From Cryptomeria japonica (lineage: Eukaryota > Streptophyta > Pinopsida > Cupressales > Cupressaceae): DNA of 64,000 nucleotides. This document shows positions 11,593 through 23,745 of this stretch, in pieces. Below the pieces are notes generated by a model that made no database searches, was not told the DNA's origin, and worked only from the letters and a program-made list of their open reading frames with translations. The translations under genes and the position numbers were made by a program. Numbering within the stretch: position 1 is the stretch's first letter; each line of letters starts with the position of its first letter. The stretch spans positions 690,564,083 through 690,628,082 of the forward strand of contig NC_081412.1 of NCBI RefSeq assembly GCF_030272615.1, given 5' to 3'.

Positions 11593-14500
11593 CGCAAGAT
11601 CACTTCTTTAATTCTGTAGGTCAAATCTACATTTATGAAAGTGACATTAAGATTGGAAAAGTTAGTTATTGTTGCTTTTTATATGAGGAATCCACATAAA
11701 ATGACATCTTCCTCAACTTATAACTATCAAATTTAATCCCTTCCTAAAATCATGCAAAATACTTAGAGAATATATGGAATATACATCTCTTGTAGGCACT
11801 AAGGAGAATTAAAAGAATTATCTAGTGGTGTTAGTATTATGGGGCATACACCATCACTATTTGTTGTTTTTTTATCATTATTCAAAGTTGTTGACATCTT
11901 TACAAGGTTTGACACAAGGGAGATAACATTTCTCATTTGTAAACTCTTGACCACACAACCAAGTTTTAATGAAGGTTTAAAAGCAAAGATGAATATTTTC
12001 AAGACTAAAAAATCGATACTTGCTATATTAAAACAATAAAATTATATTTGCAATTGTTAATTCTATAATTGTGTAGAAAAAATCAACCTATATGAAAGTG
12101 ATCTCCAAACAAAGAAACAAATTTTTTTATTGGTTTCAAGTTACTCACTTGACATATCTTAATGCCCATTCAAAAGCAAAGGTGAATTGCATTCATTTGA
12201 AACAAAAAAGTTGTTACATATTGCATTCAAACAATAAAATCATATCTACAATGGCAAGATTAATTATATAATTGTGTATGGTAAATCGACATTTATAAGA
12301 GTGATCAAAATAAACACATTATTTATTGATTCCATTATACTCACCGAACATGTCTTAATTTCTATGACAAAACAAAATAATTTGACAAACCTAATAAAAC
12401 ATACTTCTACACTAAACTAAGGCTATTACATTTTACATTCAAACAATAAAATCATATATATAATTGCAAGATCACTTCTATAATTGAGTAGGTCAAATCT
12501 ACATTTATGAAAGTGATCCGAATAGAGAAATATACTATTATTGATTCCAATACATTCACATGACATGTCTAAATTTCTATTACAAAATCAAAATAACTTA
12601 ACAAACAGAACAAAATATAAATCTACATAAAACTAAAAATTATTTTATATATTTAATAAAATTTACTTATCAATCCCAAACTCTTCATTGACTTATTCAC
12701 TTAAACTATCCTAATTTCTTTGTACTTGTGATTGTTGGTAATATGCCCATGTCCCATTCAAATTTTGTTTTGGGTATTTGACATTAAGCTCGGAATAGCC
12801 AGTTATTGTTTTTTTGTGTGAGGAACCCACATAAAATACTTGCAGATGCTTCAGTGTCCCATCTTCCTCAACTTATAACTGTCAAATTTAATCCCATAGT
12901 GCAAGTACAGAGAAGTTTAAGTATCCGTCCATATTAATAGCATGGGTGTCAATGCCATTTATCCTTCTCATAATCTGTGACTCCATAACCAGTATGCTTA
13001 GATTTTAACATTACATAATATAAGTTAAAAAACCCAGATGACTTTGAATGTTCATGCATTGTGCTCCATTCATTTTAGCATATATTTATTGTATGTAAGA
13101 AAACGACGTGCACTGAATTATTGAGGCTGAAAGTATGCCCTTTGAATGGCCTCTGCAATGTTTCAGTCTATTTCTGAATATGAGTGGCATCATTTATCAT
13201 TTATAAAAACATAAAGCAAGGGAATATACAGCTGCATTTTATGGGCAAAACGGTAGATGAGTGGATTGGTGAAAGGAAAGATGGGTTGTAGATAGATGGA
13301 ATACGAAATTATTGTCTATGTGATATAGATTTTATTGACAGGTTCCTTGGGTTAATAAGATAAATCTGCATATTAAAAGATGGGGGTTTAGATTGAATAG
13401 AATATGGATCAAATAAAATCAGAATGTAAATATATGTTATAGACAGAAATAATGAAGGATAATCTTCAGATTAGGAGATGGTTTGTTATTATGTTTGGAG
13501 AGCTCAAAATCATTGTTTAGTGGGAGTTTTAGAAGTGATTGTGGATTCATCACTTGGCGATGAATGATCTTCTACAGTGGTTGATGGTGTCATGGAGGAG
13601 CTCTTGAATATTATAGTTCAGGTGGGAGTTCTTTTGGCATTTTTAGTCTCATTGTCAAGGAATGGCAATCTTTGTGTGATTGGAGATGTTTCACATCTTG
13701 GTTAGCTATGGAGGACACTTGGAGTCTTTGGTTAAGCTATCAGGTTATCGTTGCTTGAGAGGACGTGTTCTAGTATTGTGCCATGATGTATTGGTGGTTA
13801 CACATTAGCATATTGGCATGATATTGTAAGATCATGATGTCATCATGGGTTCCTAATTCTGCAATTGGAGCTTTGATAGTGGTTTGGAAAGTTCTCTTGG
13901 TTTTGAATGCATTGGTCATGCGCTTGAGAGCTTTATGAGAGTGTATTTTTACATTTGGGTCTTATCATGGGTTGATCGATTGTTGATGCTTGTGGATACT
14001 TGGAGACTAGGGTGATGCATTTGTTAAGATAGTTACCCTTTTGAGGTTTTAGCAGAAAAGTTTAAGGATCCTTTTCCCCTAGACATGGATGCAAGTCCAT
14101 GATAGACCAAAGAGGAGGCTTTTCATAGAGAAATTCCATGAGACTTTCTTTATCTTGGAGGTGCAATCGCATTTCCCACTCTTGGTCTACTCAACAAATA
14201 AAAATCTAAAAGTTATATATAGCCCAATGTGATGTCATATGTATTGTGTCTTATGATTTCTATTCTCATAGAGATGGATCTTGAGCCATAGTTGCTAGTT
14301 TTTGGAGGGTTGATTTGATTTGTTTTCAACATGTTTATCTCTTTGGGAATGTGGTTTCCATTTATGAGGATCATAGGAGATGGTTTACTGGGCTGATTTT
14401 ATGATATGAGAAATGGATTTAGTTTTGTCTTCTTTGGCTTGAGAGGCTTGCATCCATGTTGCTTACATCATACATATGCTTTGTTTGATCTTTTGAGATT

Positions 14501-15490
14501 GAATATATTAGGTGTTGTTGAAGATTTTCTTTTGGGGTTATAATTGAGATCGTGTACTCTACATAATTTTCTTTTAGAGATGTATGTAGGACATGCTATG
14601 TGTTTTTTATTTGCAGGATCTCTTCTTGTCTTTTTTTATCTTCTTCGATGTGAGGTTTTCTGTGGGGCTATGGTGATCACTATTTAGTGTTCACTTGTTC
14701 TTTGGGTTATGACATGGATGTTTCTTTTATCTCTTTTCTATGTTGGATGTGAAGAACATGAAAGAGCTTTGGAGAGTTGCTGACATAGATGCTTTTTGTA
14801 GTAGTTTCATTAGCAATATTTACATATCGTTGTAGATGTTCATTGGTACTACATGGTTACACTCTCTATTTGATACTATTGGTAGACTTGGTATGCCTTG
14901 GTCTTATCGATATTTGCATTATCAATGCAAGAAGAGTTCCTAGATGCGTATTTTCTTCATTGATAGTTTTTGACGCATGGAGCTTGTGATTGCATTTTAT
15001 GAGTTGGATATATTGTTGGTATGAGTTATACTAATGTTTCTAGATAGGTCTTTGGTATAGATGATTGGATGGATTATCATTTGTTGTGTTTGTTTTCAGT
15101 CATGTGGTTTTATTAGTTGGATATAAGCAGTCATTTTTTAGTGTTGTTTAAACTGGTGCTCAAGCTTGTTATTGGCATGGAAATGTGTCATTTGTCACCT
15201 AGATAAGCATTCTTGGGCAAAGGTTTTGAATGAATTCCTAGGAGGTGCATATTTTTGACACGTTTCTTAGTACATTGAGTGAACTATGACATGATCCCTA
15301 TTGTTTAGTGTAAGAAAGTTAAGTAGCAAAAAACTTCCTATGCTAACCTTGAGAGGAGGGTAATGCAATTTTTTTTACATAAATTTACAATAGTTACATA
15401 AACTTAACAGAAATAAACATAAATAGCATGCATACCACAACACAATGATTTATGTGGGGAAAACGATTTTCAGGAGAAAAACTCCACACT
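11593..15490 (+). repeat. Long direct repeat, copy A', with empty insertion site
   Basis: Matches 1195-5082 throughout. At 15490 the sequence continues 'agctaccaaatatatatt' where copy A has the chromovirus LTR, so this copy preserves the pre-insertion state. The left edge is an abrupt join to truncated chromovirus sequence. No host gene is seen inside. The short ORFs here occur at the same places in copy A but are not conserved as proteins. Confidence 0.85.
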
Positions 15491-15859
15491 CCAATAGCTA
15501 CCAAATATATATTATTCAAAAATCAACAACAAAGTACAATATACTTGCAAAAGAAATCTTCTTATAGGAGTATCACCAACAAAGATCTAGAGACAACTCA
15601 ACAAATATTAGACTCTTCGAATACATCACAATACATAGTCATAATACAATGCTCTCATAAAACAAGGTTTCCTTCTAGGGAAAACAAAGCACACAAAATA
15701 TCTATCTTGAGATCTATGACCTAGTGATAAGTGGTCAAGATTTACAATTGCAAATTATACATAACCGTTATATTTACGAACTCTCCTTGTAACCCCTGGC
15801 ACTCATTTATCAACAATTACCTTTTATTATTGCAAGGTTGAGACACCATTTTCCTAACA
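15309..15859 (-). mobile_element. Solo LTR, about 551 bp
   Basis: In minus orientation it runs TGTTAGGAAAA...CTTTCTTACA. The flanking 5-mers are 'tttag' (15304-15308) and 'cttag' (15860-15864), a target duplication with one mismatch. Near 15455-15495 it carries, on the minus strand, 'ggagtgtgg...' followed by 'ttttccccacataaat', the R/U5-like motif seen in plant LTRs. No PBS or PPT is attached, so it is a solo LTR. Confidence 0.6.
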
Positions 15860-15879
15860 CTTAGAAAGTTGGCACCCAC

Positions 15880-16460
15880 TTTCAAGAGTCATGTTTGGAA
15901 GTTACTAATTCAATTGGGGTTATGCAAAAATGAAGTTTCCATTTCATGTTTCTTCTACATTCAATGTGGGCACCCTTGGAGATTTAGCTAGATTTTGGCA
16001 GGTGTCAGTTACATGTGCAGGTTCAGGTTCAGTAATAATCGGCAGTCACACGTTGCATGTGTTGTCAATTGAAAATTACTATTTTACATGTGTATTTCTT
16101 TTAGCACCTTACATATTGCATCTTCATGATTGGGTGCGGTGTTTGGAAAATTGTAATTTTATGCATTATAAACTCTATAAATACAAGTGTTTTTTAGAGG
16201 AGAGTGATTCACACAAGGGTTATGTTGTTGAATTTACTCTATAAACAAAGAAAGATGTAAATCTCCATGTAAATTCTTAGAACATAAAAATGTATAGTAG
16301 CTTTTTGTTGAATAATACATTGGCTTAACATTTTTTGGAGTGTGGGGTTTTTAACCCAAAAGGGTTTTTCCCACATATATCTATATGTTTTCTCTTTTGT
16401 CTCATTCTTCTTGTTTCTTGATCCTAAAGTATTGAATCTATATGTCATAATACTAGTGAA
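15880..16460 (+). mobile_element. LTR-like module, plus orientation
   Basis: A TATA box near 16174 is followed about 165 bp later by 'ggagtgtggggttttt' and 'gggtttttcccacata' (16337-16375). These are the same R/U5-like motifs as in the neighbouring solo LTR but in the opposite orientation. I could not fix TG/CA ends or a target duplication. ORFs overlapping it (15930-16244 plus, 16239-16448 minus) have no recognisable domain. Confidence 0.4.
16174..16182 (+). promoter_or_regulatory. TATA box of the LTR-like module
   Basis: 'ctataaata' in an otherwise unremarkable AT-rich background, placed upstream of R/U5-like sequence as expected in an LTR promoter. Confidence 0.4.
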
Positions 16461-17279
16461 ACTTTCTTATATCTATAAATTGCATCATCTTTCCTTTAAG
16501 GATTATTCAATGGGAAATTAACTATGTTTGTTTCTGCTTGTATGGAATAGTAGTATGTACTAGCTTGTTGGAATCTATTTTTAAAGAAACATGGGACACT
16601 GAAGATGCATACTTAATCTCAAAGATATTTTTGGGACGCCTCCTTTCCCTTTCGAACATGACATCAGTAGGTTGATCTCCCCTAGCCTGCCCCAAATTTC
16701 TAATGGAGTTTCGATTTTAGCATCTAATTTGATGTAGGGAATTTCGAAGGTCATAACTTTTGAATTGGGTGTAGGGACAGGCTAAGCTTTGGAGGGTCTT
16801 ATACCCTTTTCAAGAGAGTTATTTCATAATCTTTAACTTAGCAGTGTTTCAAAAAATGCATCTTAATAGTAATTCATATGCAAATCAAATTGAAGGTAAT
16901 TTTCCTATTCATTTTTTATTATCTTCAATAATATTATCCTTTACACACTAATAAGTGTACAAGTGGTGTGATTTCTATCAAGAGTTGGCACATAACTAGA
17001 TTCATACTCACCCCAATTTGCACTCATTTCCATGAACCAATTACATACTTTATCTTCATTCATTTCCTACCTCAATCCAAATCCATAATTTTTGAGACTA
17101 ATCACTTACACAATTATAGAGATGGTCCTTAAACTTATATAAAAAAATTAGGCTAGGCTATCAATTTTCCCTCCACTTAGTCATTAAATGTTAATTTGAA
17201 TCATAAAACATTTTACTTATACCTCTAGAATTGTATTTAAGAACTAAACCTAACTCATTCAAAATATATAGGGAATTTA
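16461..17279. other. Stretch without recognised features
   Basis: AT-rich sequence. I see no ORF with recognisable motifs, no LTR boundary and no structural RNA. Confidence 0.5.
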
Positions 17280-19490
17280 TGGAATGTACACCTATTTTAT
17301 GGACCAAGGAGAATTAAAGAATTTTCTAGTGACATTCATGGGACATGCACAACAATATTATTTATCATTTTTTTATCATTGCTCAAATTTTTTGACATCT
17401 TTACAATGTTTGACACAAGGGGGATATCATCTCTCATTTGTAAACTCTTGACCACACAATCAAGTTTTGATGAAGGTTCAAAAGCAAAGATGAATATTTT
17501 CAAGACTAAAAAGTTGCTACATGTTATATTAAAACAATAAATCATGTTTTCAATTACAAGATCACTTCTATAATTTTGCAGGTCTTTTTTATTGGTTCCC
17601 ATACATTCACTTCACATATCTTGATGAATGTTCAAAAGAAAACTTCAATGATATTCAATATTGACAAGTTGTTACATATTGTATTCAAACAATAAAATAA
17701 TGTTTGCAATTGCAATATCAATTCTATAATTGTGTAGAGTAAAGAAGTGCAAAATTTATTTATTCCAATACAATCACCTGACATGTCTTAATTTCTATGA
17801 TAAAAACAAAATAATTTGACAAACCTAGTAAAACTTATTTCTACAAAAAACTAATAACCATTTTATATATTTAAAATCTTAAATATTTAATGCAATATAC
17901 TTATCAATCCCAAACTCTTTATCTATTTATTAACCTATTTGATTAAATTGTCCTAATTTCTCGCTAATTTATGGTTGTCATGTGTCCATGTCTCATTCAA
18001 ATATTGTTTTGAGAGTTTGACATTAAACATGGACAAGTTAATATGGTTATTTTTATTCGAGGAACCCATATAAAATGCTTGAAGATGCTTTACTATCCCA
18101 TCTTCCTCAACTTATAACTATCAAAATTAATCCCTTAGTGCAAGTATAGGGAAGTTTTAAGTATAGGTTGTGTATGTCCATATTGATAGCACAGATGTCA
18201 ATGTCACAACAACAAAAAATTATTGATTCCAATACATTCACTTGATAGATCTTATCGAATGTTCAAGAGAAAAAGGTGAATAATGTTCGAAACAAAAAAG
18301 TTGTTACATATCATATTCAAACAACAAAATCACATCTACAATTGCAAGATCAATTCTATAATTGTGTAGCAAAATTTTGCATTTGTGAAAGCGATCCAAA
18401 TAGAAGAACACACTATTTATTGATTCCAATACATTCACCTAACATATCTTTACTTTTTTGACAAAACAAAATAACCTGACAAACTTAATAAAATAGACTT
18501 CTACATTTAACTAAAAATCATTTTATATATTTAAGATCTTAAATATATAATACATTATACTTATTAAATCTACATGATCAATCCCAAACTCTTTATTAAC
18601 TTATTTGATTAAATTGTCCTAATTTCTCTGTAGTTTATGATTGTCATATGTCCATGTCTCATTCAAATTTTGTTTTGGGTATTTGACATTAAGCTTGGAA
18701 TAGTTGTTGTTTCTTATACGAGGAACCCACATAAAATACTTGCACATGCTGTACTGCCCCATCTTCCTCAACTCATAACTGTGCATGCACAGAGAAGTTT
18801 AAGTGTCCGTCCATATTAATAGCATGGGTGTCAATGCCATTTATCCTCCTCAAAATCTGTGACTCAGTAAGCAGTATGCTCAGATTTTGACCGTACATAA
18901 TATAAGTTTAAAAAACCCAAATGAATATGAAAGTTCATGTATTGTGCTCCGTTCATTTTAGCATATATTTATTGCATGTAAGAAAATGATTGAGGCTGAA
19001 ACTCTGCAATGTTTCAGTCTATTTCTGATGAATGGGTGACATCATTTATCACTTAGAAAAATATAAAGGGAGGGAATATACAGCTGCATTTCATGGGCTA
19101 CACAGTGTTGACGGCACTTCTCTGTCTTCTTGCTGCCTCCAATGAACGGTTCATTTCGCTTAATGTTAAAACTTTACTGAATTTCATGGAGTGAAGAATA
19201 TGTCTGGGAGTAATACTAGAGAGCATCTTCATAAAATGGCTATAATGATTGGCCAATATTTAATGTGTTATAGTCTATGTAGTGTAGATGAATGGATTGG
19301 TGAAAAGGAAAGATGGATGGAATAGTAAACTATTGTCTCTGTGTTTTATAGCTTTTATTGACAGGTTCCTTTGGGTAATAAGGTAAATATGCATATTAAC
19401 AGTACAAAGGTAGATGGAATAGAATAGGATGAATCAATTAAAATCAGATTGTAAATATATGTAATAATTAGTAATAATGAAGGAGGATGT
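17280..19490 (+). repeat. Third, diverged copy of the A repeat
   Basis: Aligns in order with the first part of copies A and A' (about 1370-3040 and 11770-13440). Shared blocks include the 'aaggagaattaaa' stretch, 'caattgcaagatcaattct' sub-repeats, 'agcatgggtgtcaatgcca', and the 'atataagttaaaaaaccca'-like block. It diverges from them after 'taataatgaagga', so the later 3040-4890 part of A is an insertion relative to this copy, or was lost here. Small unique insertions occur at about 19095-19250. Confidence 0.75.
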
Positions 19491-21322
19491 CATTTAGTTC
19501 TATGATTGAAGATAAAAGTTGATTGATGTAAACAGTGATGTGGGTATGCCTTTAAATCTGCGGATGCTCTAAGCAGTCATGTATGTAGATCAGAATCAAA
19601 ATACTTCATTTTTTTTTTATGTTGGATTGACATCTTGAATTGAGATCTAAAATGACGTGGCTATGAACTTGTTATAAACTGAATTTGTGTTGATCTCTAG
19701 ATTCTACTTTGTGAATTATCAAGAAAGCAAACTATTAGACCACAATAGTTTTTGCTGCACTCTTAGTATTTCAAGTCAAGTTGGCAATATTTAAAATACC
19801 TTGAGATTCATTAAGCTTCAAACATAAATCTAGAGTATTTCAGCGTGCAGATGTGGATAATTATCCTCTTGTGATAACCAATGATAGTAAATACTTTCTA
19901 GGTTCTTCAATTTTCTTAAAAAAAATGCAATGAATGTCTTTTTATACATAAACACAACCCCAAATCATGAATATCTATGCAAAGTTGGCTTAGAGCTGAA
20001 GTGTAAGATAGAGCTAATTGGTTAAATGAATTATTATGATTGTGCAATTAATAGGATCAAAGATCACAGCTATGAAGATAACTTCACACTCGTAGACATG
20101 ACTTGGGTCAAGTCTTATTGGATCACTATCTAAAATATATTGGATTAGATAAGGATTGAATTAATGACTAAAATCATATAGATAAATCAAATAGACTAGG
20201 ATTGTGCGCACATAAGTATTCAAATAAGCAATAGGCATAGGGCTAGGTGCAAGCAAGGATAGGCACAAAGCCCGACTATGCACAAAATTGTGTCATTTAT
20301 AGCTATACAAATGCATTAATAAATTAACCCAGATTAAGAAAAAAATTAAAAGAAAAATACATCAAGGATGCATTTTTCACTAATTTATTTTGCACATGCT
20401 CTAAAGCATTTTTGAATCTCTGAGTATGAATGATGCATCTCTAAGTATGCTTATTCTTAAAATACATAAAATAATGCAATAGATCTAGATGAACCTATAG
20501 TTCACAAAGGATGAATATTGTCCATCCAATTTTTTCCTTTATGAGTGAAATTAATTGAAATGAGATGGATTTACCAAAGATTTTGCCTTGTATGTTTATG
20601 CTAGTGTGTTTTTTTTTTTATTCTTATCCTTCTTTCAAATTGCACCTTTTTGTAGGATTCCCCTACATCAATTGTAATCATTTTTAATTTTTCCCTCACA
20701 TTTGGGCATGTTTTCCTTGTAAGTGGTTCCCAACCATAGTAGACCAAAATTTGGCTATGGAGTCACTAGCTTGGATGCATAGGAAAATGGCACTAAAATG
20801 CTCTCTCAAGTCTACACAAAATTTTATTCATGACGCAACACCTATTCTTGACATTGTTAAATTGTTTATTTAATATTTTGAAAATGCATTTAAATAGCTT
20901 AAACTTTACTCTTGTTGGGTATTTGGTTGGTATAATTCCCTCTAAAAGAATGCTAAAGAACTAGGTCAACTCAACTTGGATCCCTCACAACATTTATCTA
21001 GAAGTTATCTAGAATATTACTAAGATTTTCTGCATTTTCTATTTCGTATATATATTAAGTTGGCTAAAGTTAGTTTTAATAAAACTCAAGTACATTTGTA
21101 ACCATCTCCTTATTTTTTAGGACTTTGTTGTCTCTAAGTAGGATATCCTTCAAGTCCTTTTGAGGATCACATTCTAGAGCCTTATTTTTCTTTTATAATC
21201 TTGTTAAACTATTTAAGTCACATGATTATTTTTTCACTCATGACTATTTTGTCATATAAAAGGTTGGTTCCATGGTTCCAATTTTTTTTAAAACATCAAG
21301 TATTCCATTGAATTCTTAATAG
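19491..21322. other. Stretch without recognised features
   Basis: AT-rich, without domain-bearing ORFs, LTR pairs or RNA genes that I can recognise. Confidence 0.5.
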
Positions 21323-21502
21323 GTGACTAGTCTCACACAAATGGTCATTTGTATCAACCTATCTAATACATGCTACATGTGTCGATCCTTTAACAATAAA
21401 CTTAGGGATTATCCTCGGGTTACCCAAGATCCCAATACAACTATAAAATCTATTAGAGTTTATCCTCCTCCCCCAAAAGAGGAAAAAATGCATCATAGTA
21501 GG
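21323..21502 (+). pseudogene. Decayed zinc-knuckle fragment (possible LINE or Gag remnant)
   Basis: The plus-strand reading contains 'CYMCRSFNNKLRDYPR', which keeps the spacing of a CCHC knuckle (C-x2-C-x4-H-x4-C) with the H and last C replaced by N and Y. It is cut by the Tat element at 21502. The flank resumes at 36854 with decayed LINE reverse transcriptase further downstream, so it may be the ORF1 knuckle of the same LINE. The short distance to the RT means a deletion would also be needed. Confidence 0.35.
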
Positions 21503-22907
21503 TGTGTGCGGGAAAAGCGGGTCTATGAAACTCAAAATGTGAAAAAGTAGTCTCAAAGAGGCTTGCTCACACACCCACATGACTTCTTGGTGCAATTTAT
21601 GGAGTCATGAAGAATGACTCAACTTCCCAAGGTTGGTTCCATAGTTATCTATCTCACAAGGTCCCTCAAGCCAATGCCTTTTCTCTCAAGTCACTGAGCA
21701 AAGTGACTTAGGGATTGCTAATGCAAGAACGAGGGATGCTTTATATTGATTTAGTTATGAAAATGCATCCTAAGCTATGCATGATTCTACAAATGCAACA
21801 AACTAGATTATAAGATGACAAGATTAGTAGAAACACTATCCTAACATGATATACTAGTTGATGTTCTAAGAAAATGATAAAAAAAAACTCTAAAAATGCT
21901 TATTTAGACTATTTCCTAATACAAAAGAGGCTAAATGTGTTGATAAAATTGAGCATAAATGAGATACTAAAGCTTTGCATGGATTCTTAAAATGGAGGAA
22001 GGAGAGCTCTATTTATAGTGAAAATAGGGCAATGGATGGCCAGGATTGAAAGAGTTAATCAAGGGTCAAGTTTGAAAGTTATCAATCCATGTTTGCAATT
22101 TTCACCAATGAAATGGTGACAATTGTCAACATAAGATTGGTTAAGAGGGGAGGGTGGAAATATTAAATGCCCGAGAAGACCTCATGGTTACCCTAGGTGG
22201 TAAGGGTTAAGGTTAGGTTAGGATTATCCAATGGATAAAGCTTTTACCCAAAGGATAAACTCTTGTGCAAGGGTTAAAGGGATAACCATGGTCAAAGCAA
22301 TGAATGCTTGATGAGACCCCTGGGTTAGATGTGGGTTGAGTTTAGAGAAAGTCTCTAATCATGCTGGAGGGTTGAGTTAACCATTAATGGTTTGGAAGAC
22401 TTTCAAAGTTAAGTTGTTGAAGCCTTTAATGGTTTTCAAAGACTTTGAGGGTTTGAGAAGTGACTTACCCTTTCTTAGGGATGTGACAATATTTAGGAGA
22501 TGGGTTAGGCTAATTTAGAAGTGATTAGAAGAGTCTAAAAGGGGGTTTAGGAGGCAAGTGGGAGATGTAGGATTTTGCAAGTGGATGAGGAATAAAAGGA
22601 TTTAATTAAAATAAAATTAATTTATTTCAATTGTGGTTGCAACTTGCATTTGTAGGATTTGCAAGTGGGGGGATTTAATTAAATGTAAATTTAATTAAAT
22701 GGGCTAGAAGGGGGATTTAATTAAATGTAAATTTAATTAAATGGCTTAGATAGAAGAAGGGTATATTAATTAAATCTTAATTTAATTAATAGGCGATTAG
22801 AAGAATAAGGATATTAATTAAATCTTAATTTAATTAATTGGAAGAATTAAGAATAATTAAATGAATAAAATTCACTTAATTAATTGTGCAACTTTTAAGT
22901 GTCTACA
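21503..22907 (-). repeat. 3' LTR of the Tat element (1405 bp)
   Basis: Runs from 'tgtgtgcggg' to 'gtgtctaca' on the plus strand. Matches 35449-36853 with scattered substitutions. The outer 250 bp of U3 (plus 22640-22860) consist of 'ttaattaaat' palindromes in paired repeats. Confidence 0.9.
22011..22017 (-). promoter_or_regulatory. TATA box in the 3' LTR (Tat element)
   Basis: Minus strand reads 'cactataaatagagctctcc', a canonical TATAAATAG core. The same sequence is conserved in the other LTR at 35957. Confidence 0.65.
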
Positions 22908-22921
22908 TTTTGCCCCTCTTT
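22908..22921 (-). promoter_or_regulatory. Polypurine tract of the Tat element
   Basis: Minus strand reads AAAGAGGGGCAAAA directly before the LTR start TGTAGACAC. Confidence 0.75.
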
Positions 22922-22965
22922 GAGTTAACGTGTGAGCACATGTTGATTCAAAGAAAATTTGTCGG

Positions 22966-23165
22966 ATATGATGCTGTGGATATGAAAAATTGATTTGATA
23001 TGAAAAGTTGATATGGTGCCCCAGATTTGATGAATGATATTGATGATCCTCCAAATATGAAGAATTGATTGGATATGAAAAGTCGATATGATGCCCCAGA
23101 TTTGATGAATGATATTGATGATTCTCTAGATATGAAGAATTGATTGGCTATGAAAAGTTGATATT
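22966..23165 (-). repeat. Tandem repeat of about 85 bp, 2.5 copies, in the Tat 3' region
   Basis: The block 'gatgaatgatattgatgat' with flanking 'tatgatgccccagattt' and 'atatgaagaattgatt' repeats twice in full and once in part. No coding frame spans it. Confidence 0.75.
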
Positions 23166-23324
23166 TGATATGATAATGCCCCTTTGGGAGATCATTCGTG
23201 CACTAAAGGCATGAATGATCTCTCGAAAGAAGAATAATGTTGTTTGAAATATAGAAGAGTGGATAATGATGACATGCATGGGTTTGATAAGATTGATTAG
23301 ATTTATTGGATTGAGATCAAGTCT

Positions 23325-23745
23325 GGTTTCAGGTATGACACCTCCTATCTAAGACATGGATGATTGAGCATTTGGTTTCAGGAATGATACCGCCTGTATA
23401 AGACATGGATGATCGAGCATCTAGTTTCAGGAATGATACCGCCTGTATAAGACATGGATGATCGAGCATTTGGTTTCAGGAATGATACCGCCTGTATAAG
23501 ACATGGATGATCGAGCGTCTGGTTTCAGGAATGATATATCCTGTATAAGACCGATCAAAACACCTAGTTTCAGGAATGATATATCCTGTATAAGAGCTGA
23601 TCAAAACATCTAGTTTCAAGAATGATATATCCTGTATAAGAGCTGATCAAAACATCTGTTTCAGGAACGATACATCCTGTATAAGAACTGATCAAAACAT
23701 TTGGTTTCAGGAAAGATACATCCTATATAAGACATGATAGAAGAT
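23325..23745 (-). repeat. Nine-unit minisatellite (49 then 46 bp) in the Tat 3' region
   Basis: Units start 'gtttcaggaatgata' (one 'gtttcaagaatgata'). The first four are about 49-50 bp and contain 'ccgcctgtataagacatgga'. The later five are about 46 bp and contain 'tatcctgtataagagctgat'-like sequence. It lies between the integrase end and the PPT and is not coding on either strand. Confidence 0.85.

Noticed and set aside
23325-23745. Regularly spaced repeats, CRISPR-like at first sight
   Set aside because: Whole units are repeated with no unique spacers, they lie inside a plant retroelement, and no cas genes are present.
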